This document shows positions 8,141 to 16,592 of a stretch of 42,385 nt of DNA, in pieces. The notes below the pieces were generated by a model that was given only the letters and a program-made list of their open reading frames with translations, ran no database searches and had not been told where the DNA came from. Origin of the DNA: an uncultured Bacteroidota bacterium (lineage in GTDB: Bacteria > Bacteroidota > Bacteroidia > Chitinophagales > Chitinophagaceae); contig CAIRZD010000298.1 of assembly GCA_903882965.1 (NCBI GenBank), positions 1-42,385 of the forward strand. Reading direction: 5' to 3'. Positions within the stretch are counted from its first letter, which is position 1, and each line of letters begins with the position of its first letter. The position numbers and the translations under genes are program-made.

Positions 8141-8467
8141 ATGAGAAAGGCAGATGTGGTAGGTAGTATTGCTGAGAAAACAGGAATACCAAAAGTAGAT
8201 ATACTGGTAGCGCTTGAAACGTTCTTTAAAGAAGTAAAGACGTCTCTTGTAGAAGGAGAGCCGGTTTATGTGCGTGGTTTTGGCAGTTTCATATTAAAGA
8301 AACGTGCTGCCAAAATTGGGCGTAATATAAAGAAGAATGTAGCGGTAGAGATACCGGAGCATTTTATTCCTGCATTCAAACCTGCAAAAGAGTTTGTACA
8401 GGCTGTAAAAGACTCAAAGCATGAACTGGTGGAACACACCGATGCTGATCTGATTGAAAATGATTAA
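8141..8467 (+). CDS. HU/IHF-family DNA-binding protein
   Basis: At 108 residues this is a standard HU/IHF nucleoid protein with an acidic tail. The N-terminal helices (MRKADVVGSIAEKTGIP, then LETFFKEVKTSLVEGEPVYVRGFGSF) form the dimer body. The segment after GFGSFILKKRAAKIGRN is the DNA-binding arm, although the usual proline-tipped RNPxTG motif is here GRNIKKNVAVEIPEHFIPAFKPAKEF. The C-terminal HTDADLIEND extension is acidic. It stands alone, 50 bp before the TPR gene. Whether it is HU or an IHF-like paralogue cannot be told by eye. Confidence 0.9.
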   Translation: MRKADVVGSIAEKTGIPKVDILVALETFFKEVKTSLVEGEPVYVRGFGSFILKKRAAKIGRNIKKNVAVEIPEHFIPAFKPAKEFVQAVKDSKHELVEHTDADLIEND

Positions 8468-8489
8468 CAAACGAGCAAGTACGATTTGT

Positions 8490-8497
8490 TACCTTTG
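8490..8497 (+). promoter_or_regulatory. -7 promoter box of the TPR gene
   Basis: TACCTTTG fits TAnnTTTG, and transcription would begin near 8504. This leaves about 14 bases of leader before the TTG at 8518 and excludes longer N-terminal extensions. Confidence 0.55.
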
Positions 8498-8517
8498 CAC
8501 TGAAAAAATCTAATTCC

Positions 8518-9375
8518 TTGCGGGTAACACATTACATAACACTTGCGGTAGCAATAGCATTGATCGCTCTTTTATACTGGGGAGGTAATACGGTTCCTCC
8601 GGCCAAGAAACCGGGTGCAAATATGCAACCCACAGCCGGAGCAATGACCCAGGGCCCTAACACCATGAAGGCCGCCTCTTTCGACTCTATATTGACCGCA
8701 TCGAGAAGACAGCTCCCGAAAACAGCTGTTGATACGGTAAATACCATCGAAAATGAACTTACAGCCATACGTGACTCGTCACGCATGGCTTCTGTTTTTA
8801 TACACCTTTCCGGGGTTTGGGAGCGCGGCAATATGCTGCCTGTTGCGGCTTATTATAAAGCAAAATCAGCTAAATTGGAAAATTCCGAAAAAAAGCTGAC
8901 CTTTGCAGGCCAAAACTTTTTACAGTTGATGGAAAACGAGAGTTCGCCATCAGTTCAGATGTGGGAAGCAACGGAAGCGGTGGGTTGCCTGGAGCAGTCT
9001 TTAAAGATAAATCCGGATAACGAAGATACAAAGCTGGCACTGGCAACAGGATATATAGAAGGGACGGGCGAACCAATGAGGGGAGTGCAGATACTTTTAG
9101 CTATTACCAGGGAAAAGCCGGATGATGTAGCAGCTAACATGTTGTTGGGGAGGATGTCGATACAATCGGCGCAGTTTGATAAAGCAATAGGAAGGTTTGA
9201 AACAATACTAAAGAAGGAACCTGAAAATAAAGAAGCTTTATACTTCATGGCACAGGCTTACGAAGGCAAGGGCGACAAACATAAGGCGATAGAAATGCTT
9301 GAAAAATGCAAGCAGGTAGTAGATAACCCGGAATTCAGTAAAGAAATTGATAAGCATATAAATTCATTAAAGTAA
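8518..9375 (+). CDS. Membrane-anchored tetratricopeptide-repeat protein
   Basis: The 285-residue product has a single N-terminal membrane segment (residues about 5-21, HYITLAVAIALIALLYW), a low-complexity linker and at least three TPR units in the C-terminal half (NPDNEDTKLALATGYIE, KPDDVAANMLLGRMSIQ, EPENKEALYFMAQAYEGKGD). TPR arrays mediate protein-protein contacts; the likely location is the periplasm, tethered to the inner membrane. The start is TTG at 8518: there is no ATG before the membrane segment, and the promoter box ends 20 bases earlier. It lies 21 bp before the small ribosomal-protein gene and may share its transcript. No specific partner can be named. Confidence 0.75.
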   Translation: MRVTHYITLAVAIALIALLYWGGNTVPPAKKPGANMQPTAGAMTQGPNTMKAASFDSILTASRRQLPKTAVDTVNTIENELTAIRDSSRMASVFIHLSGVWERGNMLPVAAYYKAKSAKLENSEKKLTFAGQNFLQLMENESSPSVQMWEATEAVGCLEQSLKINPDNEDTKLALATGYIEGTGEPMRGVQILLAITREKPDDVAANMLLGRMSIQSAQFDKAIGRFETILKKEPENKEALYFMAQAYEGKGDKHKAIEMLEKCKQVVDNPEFSKEIDKHINSLK

Positions 9376-9396
9376 CTTTTTAAAAAAACTCATATT

Positions 9397-9489
9397 ATGC
9401 CTTGTGGTAAAAAGAGGAAACGTCATAAGATAGCCACTCATAAACGTAAAAAACGTTTGAGAAAGAACCGTCATAAGAAGAACAAATAG
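9397..9489 (+). CDS. bS22-like small basic ribosomal protein (AURKAIP1/COX24-type)
   Basis: The 30-residue product (MPCGKKRKRHKIATHKRKKR, then LRKNRHKKNK) has lysine, arginine and histidine at two thirds of positions. It resembles the tiny ribosomal peptide found throughout Bacteroidota and annotated as AURKAIP1/COX24-domain protein, related to mycobacterial bS22 and mitochondrial mS38, which bind the small-subunit rRNA. It sits between a TPR gene and RNase E/G, a context that fits an RNA-related role. It has a clean ATG and stop and is too short for most gene finders. Confidence 0.8.
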   Translation: MPCGKKRKRHKIATHKRKKRLRKNRHKKNK

Positions 9490-9543
9490 GCTTTAACCTC
9501 TGCTCCTTAAAAAACGTTGCTATTGGGTTAAGTTGAGCGTGAA

Positions 9544-9567
9544 ATATTTTCAATTACTTGAAAATAT
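9544..9567. repeat. AT-rich inverted repeat upstream of RNase E/G
   Basis: Perfect 10-bp arms ATATTTTCAA / TTGAAAATAT surround TTAC. There is no GC-rich stem or U-tract, so it is a weak terminator at best. It could be an operator or an RNA stem in the leader of the RNase E/G gene, where autoregulation is known for the enterobacterial enzyme. The rest of 9490-9750 shows nothing recognisable. Confidence 0.35.
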
Positions 9568-9750
9568 CCTTTGCGGTTAATCTTACCGGATATACTGTAC
9601 ATAATTTGCATAATCTATTATAGCAAGTTATGTACAGGTTTATCATTATAGCATAATGGCTTTGCTGAAATATGGTGGCGATCGCAGCCCGGTTTATCCA
9701 GCCAATATAAAATACCGGGCGAAAGTGAGGAGCGAAATTGGAAAACACCA

Positions 9751-11310
9751 ATGAACAAAGAACTTATTATTAATGCATCAGGTGAAGGTGTTGAAATAGC
9801 TTTATTAGAAGATAAAAAGCTCGTAGAACTTCATTATGAACGCGGACAAGGCCAATTCGCGGTTGGCGACCTGTACCTGGGCAAAATAAAAAAGCTCATG
9901 CCGGGCCTTAATGCAGTGTTTGTGGATGTGGGCTATGAAAAAGATGCTTTTCTTCATTATACAGACCTTAGCCCATATTTAAAATCATTAGTAAAATTTA
10001 CTACACAGTCTGTTGCCGGCAGTACTACCTGGGGAGATGATTTCGGGAAGTTCAAAAATGAACCGGAAATACTCAAGAGCGGCAAAATAACTGAAGTATT
10101 TACCGGTAAGCCTGAAATAATAGTACAAATATTAAAAGAACCAATTTCGTCAAAAGGTCCAAGGTTAAGCTGCGAGATATCTCTGCCCGGTCGCTTTGTA
10201 GTGGTTACTCCATTTAATGATGTAGTAGCTATATCAAGGAAGATACATTCGGCTGATGAACGCAAACGGCTACAGAAGATCGTAGAGGGCATTAAACCAA
10301 AGAATTTCGGGGTTATTGTGCGTACAGCGGCAGAAGGTAAAAATACCGCAGAGCTTCACGCTGATATACTTGAATTAGAAAAAACCTGGATCAGCCTGCA
10401 ACATAACCTAAAGGGTGCCAAAGCGCCTCAAATGGTACTTAGTGAGCAGGATAAGACCACATCAATACTCCGGGATCTACTCAATGACAGTTTTCAGCGG
10501 GTAGTTGTGAACGATAAAAAATTGCTCGGTATAGCTAAAGAATATATTACCCGTGTATCGCCGGGGCAGGAAGATATTGTGAGCCTCCATAGTAATGGCC
10601 AGTCAATATTTGATACGTTTGGCGTATCCAAACAAGTGAAAGCTGCTTTTGGGAAAACAGTGAACCTGAATAGTGGCGCATACCTTATCATAGAGCACAC
10701 AGAAGCGCTGCATGTAATAGATGTAAATAGCGGCACGCGGCACGGGGAAGCAGGGCAAGAGCAAAATGCAATGGCTACCAACCTGGAAGCTGCGCAGGAA
10801 ATAGTGCGGCAAATGCGCCTTCGCGATCTTGGCGGTATCATCATTATTGATTTCATAGACATGAAACTGCCTGAAAACAGGAAACAACTGTTTGAAGGGA
10901 TGGAAGAACTCATGGCTAACGATCGTGCGCGCCATACTGTGTTGCCAATATCTAAGTTTGGCCTGATGCAAATCACACGTCAGCGCCTGCGCCCGGAACT
11001 GAATATATCTACTGCGGAAGTTTGCCCCACATGTAAAGGAACAGGTATGATAGGCCCATCAATACTATTGGGAGACGACATCGAAAAAGACCTGAAATAT
11101 GTAGTAAACCAGGGAATACGCAAACTAACCCTGCATGTACACCCTATTGTAGAGGCCTACCTTACCAAGGGCAGTTTCTTCAAGCCATCTATTGCTAAGA
11201 AATGGGATAAGCAATACAAAGTGAAAGTGAAAGTAGTAGCTGATAATAACTCCCCGCTCACAGAATACAATTTCTATGATGCGCAGACAGACGACCTGAT
11301 CAAGTTATAG
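9751..11310 (+). CDS. rng: Ribonuclease E/G family endoribonuclease
   Basis: The 519-residue product is the catalytic half of the RNase E/G family, which processes rRNA and starts mRNA decay. The N-terminal S1 domain (GDLYLGKIKKLMPGLNAVFVDVGY) is followed by the 5'-sensor region. The DNase-I-like domain carries the Mg2+ aspartates Asp324 (VIDVNSG) and Asp367 (IIDFIDMK), 43 residues apart as in E. coli RNase E. The zinc-link CPTCKGTG (Cys425, Cys428) sits at the same offset. It lacks the long unstructured C-terminal degradosome scaffold, so it is RNase G-like in length. It is followed by a strong terminator at 11332-11362. Confidence 0.93.
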   Translation: MNKELIINASGEGVEIALLEDKKLVELHYERGQGQFAVGDLYLGKIKKLMPGLNAVFVDVGYEKDAFLHYTDLSPYLKSLVKFTTQSVAGSTTWGDDFGKFKNEPEILKSGKITEVFTGKPEIIVQILKEPISSKGPRLSCEISLPGRFVVVTPFNDVVAISRKIHSADERKRLQKIVEGIKPKNFGVIVRTAAEGKNTAELHADILELEKTWISLQHNLKGAKAPQMVLSEQDKTTSILRDLLNDSFQRVVVNDKKLLGIAKEYITRVSPGQEDIVSLHSNGQSIFDTFGVSKQVKAAFGKTVNLNSGAYLIIEHTEALHVIDVNSGTRHGEAGQEQNAMATNLEAAQEIVRQMRLRDLGGIIIIDFIDMKLPENRKQLFEGMEELMANDRARHTVLPISKFGLMQITRQRLRPELNISTAEVCPTCKGTGMIGPSILLGDDIEKDLKYVVNQGIRKLTLHVHPIVEAYLTKGSFFKPSIAKKWDKQYKVKVKVVADNNSPLTEYNFYDAQTDDLIKL

Positions 11311-11331
11311 GGTTTAAATAATTTAAAAAGT

Positions 11332-11362
11332 AAAGCCGGATCATGGAACGATCCGGCTTTTT
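11332..11362 (+). terminator. Rho-independent terminator after RNase E/G
   Basis: A perfect 11-bp stem, AAAGCCGGATC / GATCCGGCTTT, with a 7-base loop and a short T-run, 21 bp after the stop codon. Confidence 0.9.
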
Positions 11363-11423
11363 ACGTACTACAGGACGGGTAAATTTGAACCTGTAAGCGC
11401 ACGACCAGTTGGAATTTTTTACT

Positions 11424-11431
11424 TAGCTTTG
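11424..11431 (+). promoter_or_regulatory. -7 box of the HEPN-MNT pair
   Basis: TAGCTTTG fits TAnnTTTG and ends 10 bases before the ATG at 11442, so the transcript would be almost leaderless. Confidence 0.45.
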
Positions 11432-11441
11432 GTATTAGTTT

Positions 11442-11819
11442 ATGATAAACATTATCAAACAAATTGAATATTGGCAAACGGGAGCAGAAGAAGAAATGCT
11501 GAATGCTAAGATAATGATTGAAAATAAACGGTATTTAGCTGGCTTGTTTTTTTGCCATTTAAGTATTGAAAAAATATTGAAGGCTTTAGTGGTAAAAATA
11601 ACAAAAGACCATCCCCCTCGTACTCATGATTTAGAACGGCTTTTAGTTATCGCACAATTAACATTAGATGATGAGCAAATGATCTTTTTGACAGAAATGC
11701 AGGTTTTTCAAATAGAAGGACGTTATCCTGAAAATTTTCCAAACCCAAGTTCGCTGATGGCAAATAATTTTTATGTACAAACTTTAAAAATGTACCAATG
11801 GCTCAGGCAGAAGTTATAA
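11442..11819 (+). CDS. HEPN-domain protein of a HEPN-MNT pair
   Basis: The 125-residue all-helical protein has HEPN features (PF05168 type): an N-terminal YWQTGAEEEMLNAK helix, YLAGLFFCHLSIEKILKALV and the conserved PPRTHDLERLL. In the HepT/MntA systems the HEPN protein is an RNase toxin that its MNT partner inactivates by modification. Here no RX4-6H ribonuclease motif and no RX4HXY target-tyrosine motif could be found (Arg30 to His39 is X8), so nuclease activity is doubtful and the protein may be a non-catalytic HEPN or have another role. It overlaps the MNT gene by 22 bp, which implies coupled translation. Confidence 0.85.
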   Translation: MINIIKQIEYWQTGAEEEMLNAKIMIENKRYLAGLFFCHLSIEKILKALVVKITKDHPPRTHDLERLLVIAQLTLDDEQMIFLTEMQVFQIEGRYPENFPNPSSLMANNFYVQTLKMYQWLRQKL

Positions 11820-12118
11820 AATCATTGCAAAAATATATTGCTATTCTTAAAAAAAACGGGATAAATATTCAGAAAGCGTTTTTGTATGGTAGCTATGCCC
11901 GCAACGAGCAAAGGCCGGATAGCGATATAGATATTATGCTTATATCTGAAATATATGATAGCTACGATATTAGAGTAAAAGCAAAAGCGTGGCTTTACAG
12001 AAAAGAAGTTGACCTGCGCATCGAGCCGTTTACTATAGGCTATAATAAGTTTTATTCTGATAATGATTCGGCATTAGTTTCGGAAGTTAAAAAAGAAGGG
12101 ATTGAAATAGCGATATGA
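11798..12118 (+). CDS. MNT-type minimal nucleotidyltransferase
   Basis: The 106-residue protein is a minimal DNA polymerase beta-fold nucleotidyltransferase. It has the GS-X10-DxD motif (Gly31-Ser32, Asp43 and Asp45 in FLYGSYARNE and SDIDIML) and a probable third acidic residue at Asp72 in VDLRIEP. In studied HEPN-MNT pairs the MNT protein adds AMP units to the HEPN partner and acts as antitoxin. Its gene overlaps the HEPN gene by 22 bp. All catalytic residues look intact, in contrast to the partner. Confidence 0.85.
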   Translation: MAQAEVIKSLQKYIAILKKNGINIQKAFLYGSYARNEQRPDSDIDIMLISEIYDSYDIRVKAKAWLYRKEVDLRIEPFTIGYNKFYSDNDSALVSEVKKEGIEIAI

Positions 12119-12291
12119 CTTTGTAATGATGGTTTATACAAGAGCTTGAACTGAATTTAATAAAGGTAATTTGTCTTCATTTAATTCAAAATGATTTAAA
12201 AAGACAATAATCCCGCGCAGCCTCTGGGTTTATTCTTTTTGCCTAATTTCAACATAATATTTCCCTTCTATTTTTATCTGTAAGCAGCATT

Positions 12292-13359
12292 ATGACCACC
12301 AATGAAATTATAATGCACCGCCTGCAAAACCAGCAGCTTACCGGCACAAAATTCACACAGCCCGGTGAATTGGTGCATCATTTCGGGGCGATGCAGGCGC
12401 AGGATTATGCTATGGTGAAGTGGGCCGTAGGCCTACGGCTGGGCAAAACTGCAAGCGATATAGAGCATGCAATAAATAGTGGCGAAATTGTGCGCACACA
12501 TGTATTGCGCCCCACCTGGCATTTGGTATCGCCGGCAGATGTGCGTTGGATGCTGCAACTTTCAGCACAACGCATAAGGGGTGCTTTTGCCGCCATGAGC
12601 AGGCAACTGGGGCTTGACGCAAAGTTGTATGCGCGCTGCAACAAACTTATTGAGCGAGAGGTAGCCGGCAGGCACCTTACACGCGAAGAAATAATGGAGG
12701 CACTGGAAAAGAAAAAAATTCCAACTAATGAACTTCGTTCTGTATTCATAATGATGAATGCTGAGCTTGATGGTGTCGTATGTAATGGTGCCATGCGCGG
12801 CAAACAGAGTAGCTATGCATTGCTGGAAGAAAGAATCCCTCCGGTTAAACAGCTAACAAGACAAGAGGCGCTTGCCACAATTGCAAAGAGATATTTCATC
12901 AGTCATGGGCCTGCTTCCCTGCACGATTTCTCCTGGTGGTCCGGCATGTCTGTCGCGGATGCAAGGGCAGCCATAGCACTAGTAGCGCATGAGCTTGATA
13001 ACATCACTACAGATGGCCGCACTTATTGGTTCAAAGATTCCGGCATATCCGGCAACGCAAAACCTAAAAGTATTTATTTCCTCCCGGCATATGATGAATT
13101 CATGGTCAGTTATAAAGACAGGTCTGTGTGCCTGGATCCATCAAGAACAAAAGAAACAATTACTAATAATGGCATCTTCAAGCCGGTGATCATTGTTGAT
13201 GGTAAAGTAGTAGGACTGTGGAAACGGACCACAAAAAAAGACAGCATACATATAGAGATGCAATATTTTAGCCCAATTAAGAGTACACAAATGCGTGGTA
13301 TACATGTGGCAGCTAAAAGATATGGAGACTATAACGGAAAGAAAATAGTCTTCCTTTAG
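12292..13359 (+). CDS. Winged-helix protein of the AlkZ/YcaQ DNA-glycosylase superfamily
   Basis: The 355-residue protein matches the HTH_42 (PF06224) family, which includes the interstrand-crosslink glycosylases AlkZ and YcaQ. The family hallmark sits early: FGAMQAQDYAMVKWAVGLRL, with a Gln-Ala-Gln (Gln35, Gln37) at the place where the catalytic QxQ or QxD pair lies. It is followed by VRTHVLRPTWHLVSPADVRWML and, near the end, YFLPAYDEFMVSYKDR and GLWKR. From memory QxQ marks the AlkZ branch and QxD the YcaQ branch, so a glycosylase role against alkylated or cross-linked bases is plausible but unproven. It stands alone, with 172 bp of featureless DNA before it. Confidence 0.8.
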   Translation: MTTNEIIMHRLQNQQLTGTKFTQPGELVHHFGAMQAQDYAMVKWAVGLRLGKTASDIEHAINSGEIVRTHVLRPTWHLVSPADVRWMLQLSAQRIRGAFAAMSRQLGLDAKLYARCNKLIEREVAGRHLTREEIMEALEKKKIPTNELRSVFIMMNAELDGVVCNGAMRGKQSSYALLEERIPPVKQLTRQEALATIAKRYFISHGPASLHDFSWWSGMSVADARAAIALVAHELDNITTDGRTYWFKDSGISGNAKPKSIYFLPAYDEFMVSYKDRSVCLDPSRTKETITNNGIFKPVIIVDGKVVGLWKRTTKKDSIHIEMQYFSPIKSTQMRGIHVAAKRYGDYNGKKIVFL

Positions 13360-13438
13360 CCATTATTCTATCCCCCTTTTTAGGTATTGGGGAGAATATG
13401 CAGTTGAGTTAACTTTATACAAATCCAATTTAAAATCT

Positions 13439-15238
13439 ATGCTTATGACCTATCGGAAAACTCTATCTATCACAAAAATATGCAAATCATTTTTTTTGCT
13501 GGTGCTGGTCTTAACAGCACATAGATCGTCTAGCCAACCAGCCAGCTGGCAATGGGCAAAAAGCGCAGCAGGCAATGACTCCAACAATACATTTTCTGTT
13601 GTTGTTAATCAGGCCAATGCAGTGGCAACAGACGCAGCAGGTAATGTATATGAGGCTGGGGCTTTCGAGAGTGCTAAATTGTCTTTTGGCACAGATACTG
13701 TTTTTAATAAAGATACCAGCAGTGCTACAAGCGATATTTATTTGGTGAAATATGATGCTGCCGGTAATGTGCTTTGGGCAAGAAGTGGCGGAGGCACATC
13801 GAACGATGGTGCCCTATCTGTAGCTACCGACCGCATGGGTAATGTATATGTGTCCGGCTTTTTTCACAGCCCTAAGGTGAGTTTTGGCACAGATACATTA
13901 AGAGATACGGGTGTCTATAATGATATTTTCGTAGCTAAGTATAATGCTTCCGGAAATTTACTTTGGGCAAAAGGCACAACAGGAGGGGTAGGGCCAAATG
14001 ATAATATTGCTATGGCTGTAGATTTTTCCGGTAATGTATTTATTACAGGTAGTCTTAGCGTTCCTTCGTTCATTTTTGCAGGAGATACATTAACAGGAAC
14101 GGGAAGTGACGTTTTTGTATTAAAATATGATACGGACGGGAATGAACTTTGGATAAAAAGAGGCATTGGGTATGCAATAAACGTAGGCAGCTCAGTAGCC
14201 ACAGATCCATCAGGCAATGTATATATAACCGGCTTTTTCGATGCCCCTGTAATGACTTTTGATACAGTGGCGCTGCGCATGATACCAGATAGCGCAGACG
14301 CATATGCGATATACCTTGTAAAATATGATGCTGCGGGCAATCTGCTTTGGGCAAAAGCTGATAATAATAGCGCCAGTATACCTTCTGTTTTTGTGGCTGC
14401 AGACTCTTCCGGAAATGCCTATCTGTCGGGTTCTTATAATAATCTGGATAATGCAGGAATACTCAGTTTTGGGGCTGATACGGTTTCAGGCAATAATTTA
14501 ATATTCCTTACAAAATATAATGCTGCCGGTAATGTAATGTGGGCGAAAAGCTACGTTACAGACACTAGTATACCTGAATATATAACTGCATTAGCTATAA
14601 CAATAGATCCAAATGGCAATATTTATATGTCCGGTCGTTTCAACGGGAGTGCCTTAATATTTGGGAATGATACTTTTAAGAACCAGGGTAGTACATCCCT
14701 TGGTGTCCCGATATTAAGTGATGCATTTATATTGAAATTTGATGCAAATGGTAATGCCGTCTGGGCAACAAGCATTGGCGGAAGCCGCGATGATCTTGCT
14801 ACGGGTATAACTACTGATATTTCGGGCAACCTGTTTGTATCCGGCTATTTCAGCAGCAGTACGCTGGCCTTCGGCACTCATACAATTACAGATAATAATG
14901 CTCCGGATACTACCTCTGATAGTGGCCCTTATTTCCCTTTTTTAGCAAAATATGGCAATGCCAATACCGGCGTTAAACAAATAAATATTGCTCAGACGGG
15001 TATTACTGTTTATCCTAACCCAGTAATAAATAACCCACTCACAGTCTCCATTCCGTCCGGTTTGTATAATAATATTATTATTTACAACACATATGGCATA
15101 CAGGTTTACAATACGAACATCATTACTACTGAAACGACAAAACAAATAAACCTGCCAGGCCTGTCTGCGGGAGTGTATTATCTTAAAGCCATAGGCAGTG
15201 ATCATTGTTCGACAGTGCCCTTTGTGATCAATCGTTAA
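13439..15238 (+). CDS. Secreted SBBP-repeat beta-propeller protein with T9SS sorting domain
   Basis: The 599-residue protein starts with a signal peptide (SFFLLVLVLTAHRSSSQ). Seven repeats follow of the form D-x-x-GN-hydrophobic-Y-x-SG-x-F followed by a FGxDT strand and YDAxGNxLWAK, the SBBP (beta-propeller) pattern. The last 75 residues form a T9SS type A sorting domain (VYPNPVINNPLTVSI, IYNTYGIQVYN, LPGLSAGVYYLKA), which directs export across the outer membrane and usually covalent attachment to the surface. The ligand or substrate is unknown. The start is the first of two close ATGs; the second (13445) is equally possible. It is monocistronic. Confidence 0.88.
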   Translation: MLMTYRKTLSITKICKSFFLLVLVLTAHRSSSQPASWQWAKSAAGNDSNNTFSVVVNQANAVATDAAGNVYEAGAFESAKLSFGTDTVFNKDTSSATSDIYLVKYDAAGNVLWARSGGGTSNDGALSVATDRMGNVYVSGFFHSPKVSFGTDTLRDTGVYNDIFVAKYNASGNLLWAKGTTGGVGPNDNIAMAVDFSGNVFITGSLSVPSFIFAGDTLTGTGSDVFVLKYDTDGNELWIKRGIGYAINVGSSVATDPSGNVYITGFFDAPVMTFDTVALRMIPDSADAYAIYLVKYDAAGNLLWAKADNNSASIPSVFVAADSSGNAYLSGSYNNLDNAGILSFGADTVSGNNLIFLTKYNAAGNVMWAKSYVTDTSIPEYITALAITIDPNGNIYMSGRFNGSALIFGNDTFKNQGSTSLGVPILSDAFILKFDANGNAVWATSIGGSRDDLATGITTDISGNLFVSGYFSSSTLAFGTHTITDNNAPDTTSDSGPYFPFLAKYGNANTGVKQINIAQTGITVYPNPVINNPLTVSIPSGLYNNIIIYNTYGIQVYNTNIITTETTKQINLPGLSAGVYYLKAIGSDHCSTVPFVINR

Positions 15239-15263
15239 TTTCGGAAGGGCCGCTCAGACTTTC

Positions 15264-15294
15264 TTGCATCAGGGCGGCAAAACATATACCTTTG
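15264..15294 (+). promoter_or_regulatory. Promoter of the transsulfuration enzyme gene (TTG-N20-TACCTTTG)
   Basis: TTG at 15264-15266 and TACCTTTG at 15287-15294 are 20 bp apart, a full match to the Bacteroidota sigma-A pattern. The same TTG is also the first codon of the longest open frame, which shows that frame start to be wrong. Confidence 0.7.
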
Positions 15295-15317
15295 CCCCGC
15301 ATAACAATAACAAGAAA

Positions 15318-16472
15318 ATGGCAGACAAAAACTACAAGCTCAATACAAAACTAATACATGCAGGTGTGCGCCCCGATCCTACCACCGGGGCAATTATGAC
15401 GCCTATATACCAGGTATCTACTTATGTGCAGGCAGGCCCCGGCGACCACAAAGGCTACGAATATGCACGTACTCAAAACCCTACACGTGATGCATTGCAA
15501 AACGCACTGGCAGCTATAGAGAATGCCAAATACGGCCTCAGTTTCGGGAGTGGTATGGCTGCTACAGATGCTGTGATAAAACTGTTAAGCCCCGGTGATG
15601 AGGTGATCGTATCTAACGACCTGTATGGCGGCACTTACCGGATCATGACAAAGGTGTTTGCTAACTACGGTATAAAATTTCATTTTATAGGGATGCAGGA
15701 TGCGCAGCATATTACGCAGCACATCAACGCAAACACTAAAATGATATGGATAGAAACACCTACCAATCCGCTGCTTAATGTAATAGATATTGCTGCATGC
15801 AGTGATATAGCAAAAAAACATAAATTACTGCTGGTGTGTGATAACACATTCGCATCACCATACCTGCAAAACCCTATGGACCTGGGTGCAGATATTGTGC
15901 TCCATTCAGCTACGAAGTACCTGGGTGGTCACAGTGATGTAGTGCATGGCGCTTTGGTAATGAATAATCAAGAGCTTGAAGAACGCCTGCGTTTTATACA
16001 AAACAGTTGTGGCGCTGTGCCGGGCCCACATGATTGCTGGCTGGTGCTGCGTGGTATAAAAACACTACACGTGCGTATGGAGCGCCATTGTGAGAATGGT
16101 GAGGCCATTGCAAAATATCTTCGTTCGCACCCCAAAGTGGGTAAGGTACTGTGGGTAGGTTTTGAAGATCATCCAAACCATGCCATCGCAAGGAAACAAA
16201 TGCGCGGTTTTGGCGGTATGATATCCTTTACGCTAAAGAATGATAATATAGATGAGGCGATAAAAGTGCTGAAATCAACAAAGCTTTTTGCTTTGGCAGA
16301 ATCACTTGGTGGAGTGGAGTCACTTATAGGCCACCCCGCTACAATGACGCATGCATCCATACCCCGCGAAGACAGGATACAGAACGGGCTGGTTGATTCG
16401 TTGATAAGATTGAGCGTGGGAATAGAAGATGTGGATGATTTGATAGAGGATCTCAAACAGGCGATCGGGTAG
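15318..16472 (+). CDS. PLP-dependent transsulfuration enzyme (cystathionine gamma-synthase/lyase family)
   Basis: The 384-residue product is a Cys/Met-metabolism PLP enzyme. Visible are YARTQNPTRDALQ (cofactor phosphate contact), FGSGMAATDAV, the DNTFASPYLQNP Asp strand and the Schiff-base lysine Lys200 in HSATKYLGGHSD, with the C-terminal SLGGVESLIGHPATMTH. Family members either join O-acyl-homoserine with cysteine or cleave cystathionine; sequence alone cannot decide which. The start is the ATG at 15318: the promoter boxes lie at 15264-15294, leaving a leader of about 17 bases and no room for a riboswitch. The gene ends at a perfect terminator shared with the opposite regulator. Confidence 0.92.
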   Translation: MADKNYKLNTKLIHAGVRPDPTTGAIMTPIYQVSTYVQAGPGDHKGYEYARTQNPTRDALQNALAAIENAKYGLSFGSGMAATDAVIKLLSPGDEVIVSNDLYGGTYRIMTKVFANYGIKFHFIGMQDAQHITQHINANTKMIWIETPTNPLLNVIDIAACSDIAKKHKLLLVCDNTFASPYLQNPMDLGADIVLHSATKYLGGHSDVVHGALVMNNQELEERLRFIQNSCGAVPGPHDCWLVLRGIKTLHVRMERHCENGEAIAKYLRSHPKVGKVLWVGFEDHPNHAIARKQMRGFGGMISFTLKNDNIDEAIKVLKSTKLFALAESLGGVESLIGHPATMTHASIPREDRIQNGLVDSLIRLSVGIEDVDDLIEDLKQAIG

Positions 16473-16536
16473 ACCCCGCGGCCCCTAAAGGGGGATGCTT
16501 TAACAGCTATAATTCAACCTAAGTACAAGAATAAAC

Positions 16537-16568
16537 AAATCCCCTTTTATCTTATAAAAGGGGATTTT
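16537..16568. terminator. Bidirectional terminator between the PLP enzyme and NtrC-type regulator genes
   Basis: A perfect 14-bp stem, AAATCCCCTTTTAT / ATAAAAGGGGATTT, with a 3-base loop. A-rich and T-rich flanks allow it to work for both convergent genes. Confidence 0.9.
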
Positions 16569-16592
16569 CTTTGGGCGCTAAAATCAAAAAAA

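Noticed and set aside
9554-9751. Minus-strand 65-residue frame upstream of RNase E/G
   Set aside because: It lies in the leader region, no -7 box precedes it, and the composition is not protein-like.
15264-15317. Longer N-terminus (18 residues) for the transsulfuration enzyme starting at TTG
   Set aside because: The TTG and a TACCTTTG 20 bp later form the promoter; the ATG at 15318 gives the normal family N-terminus.
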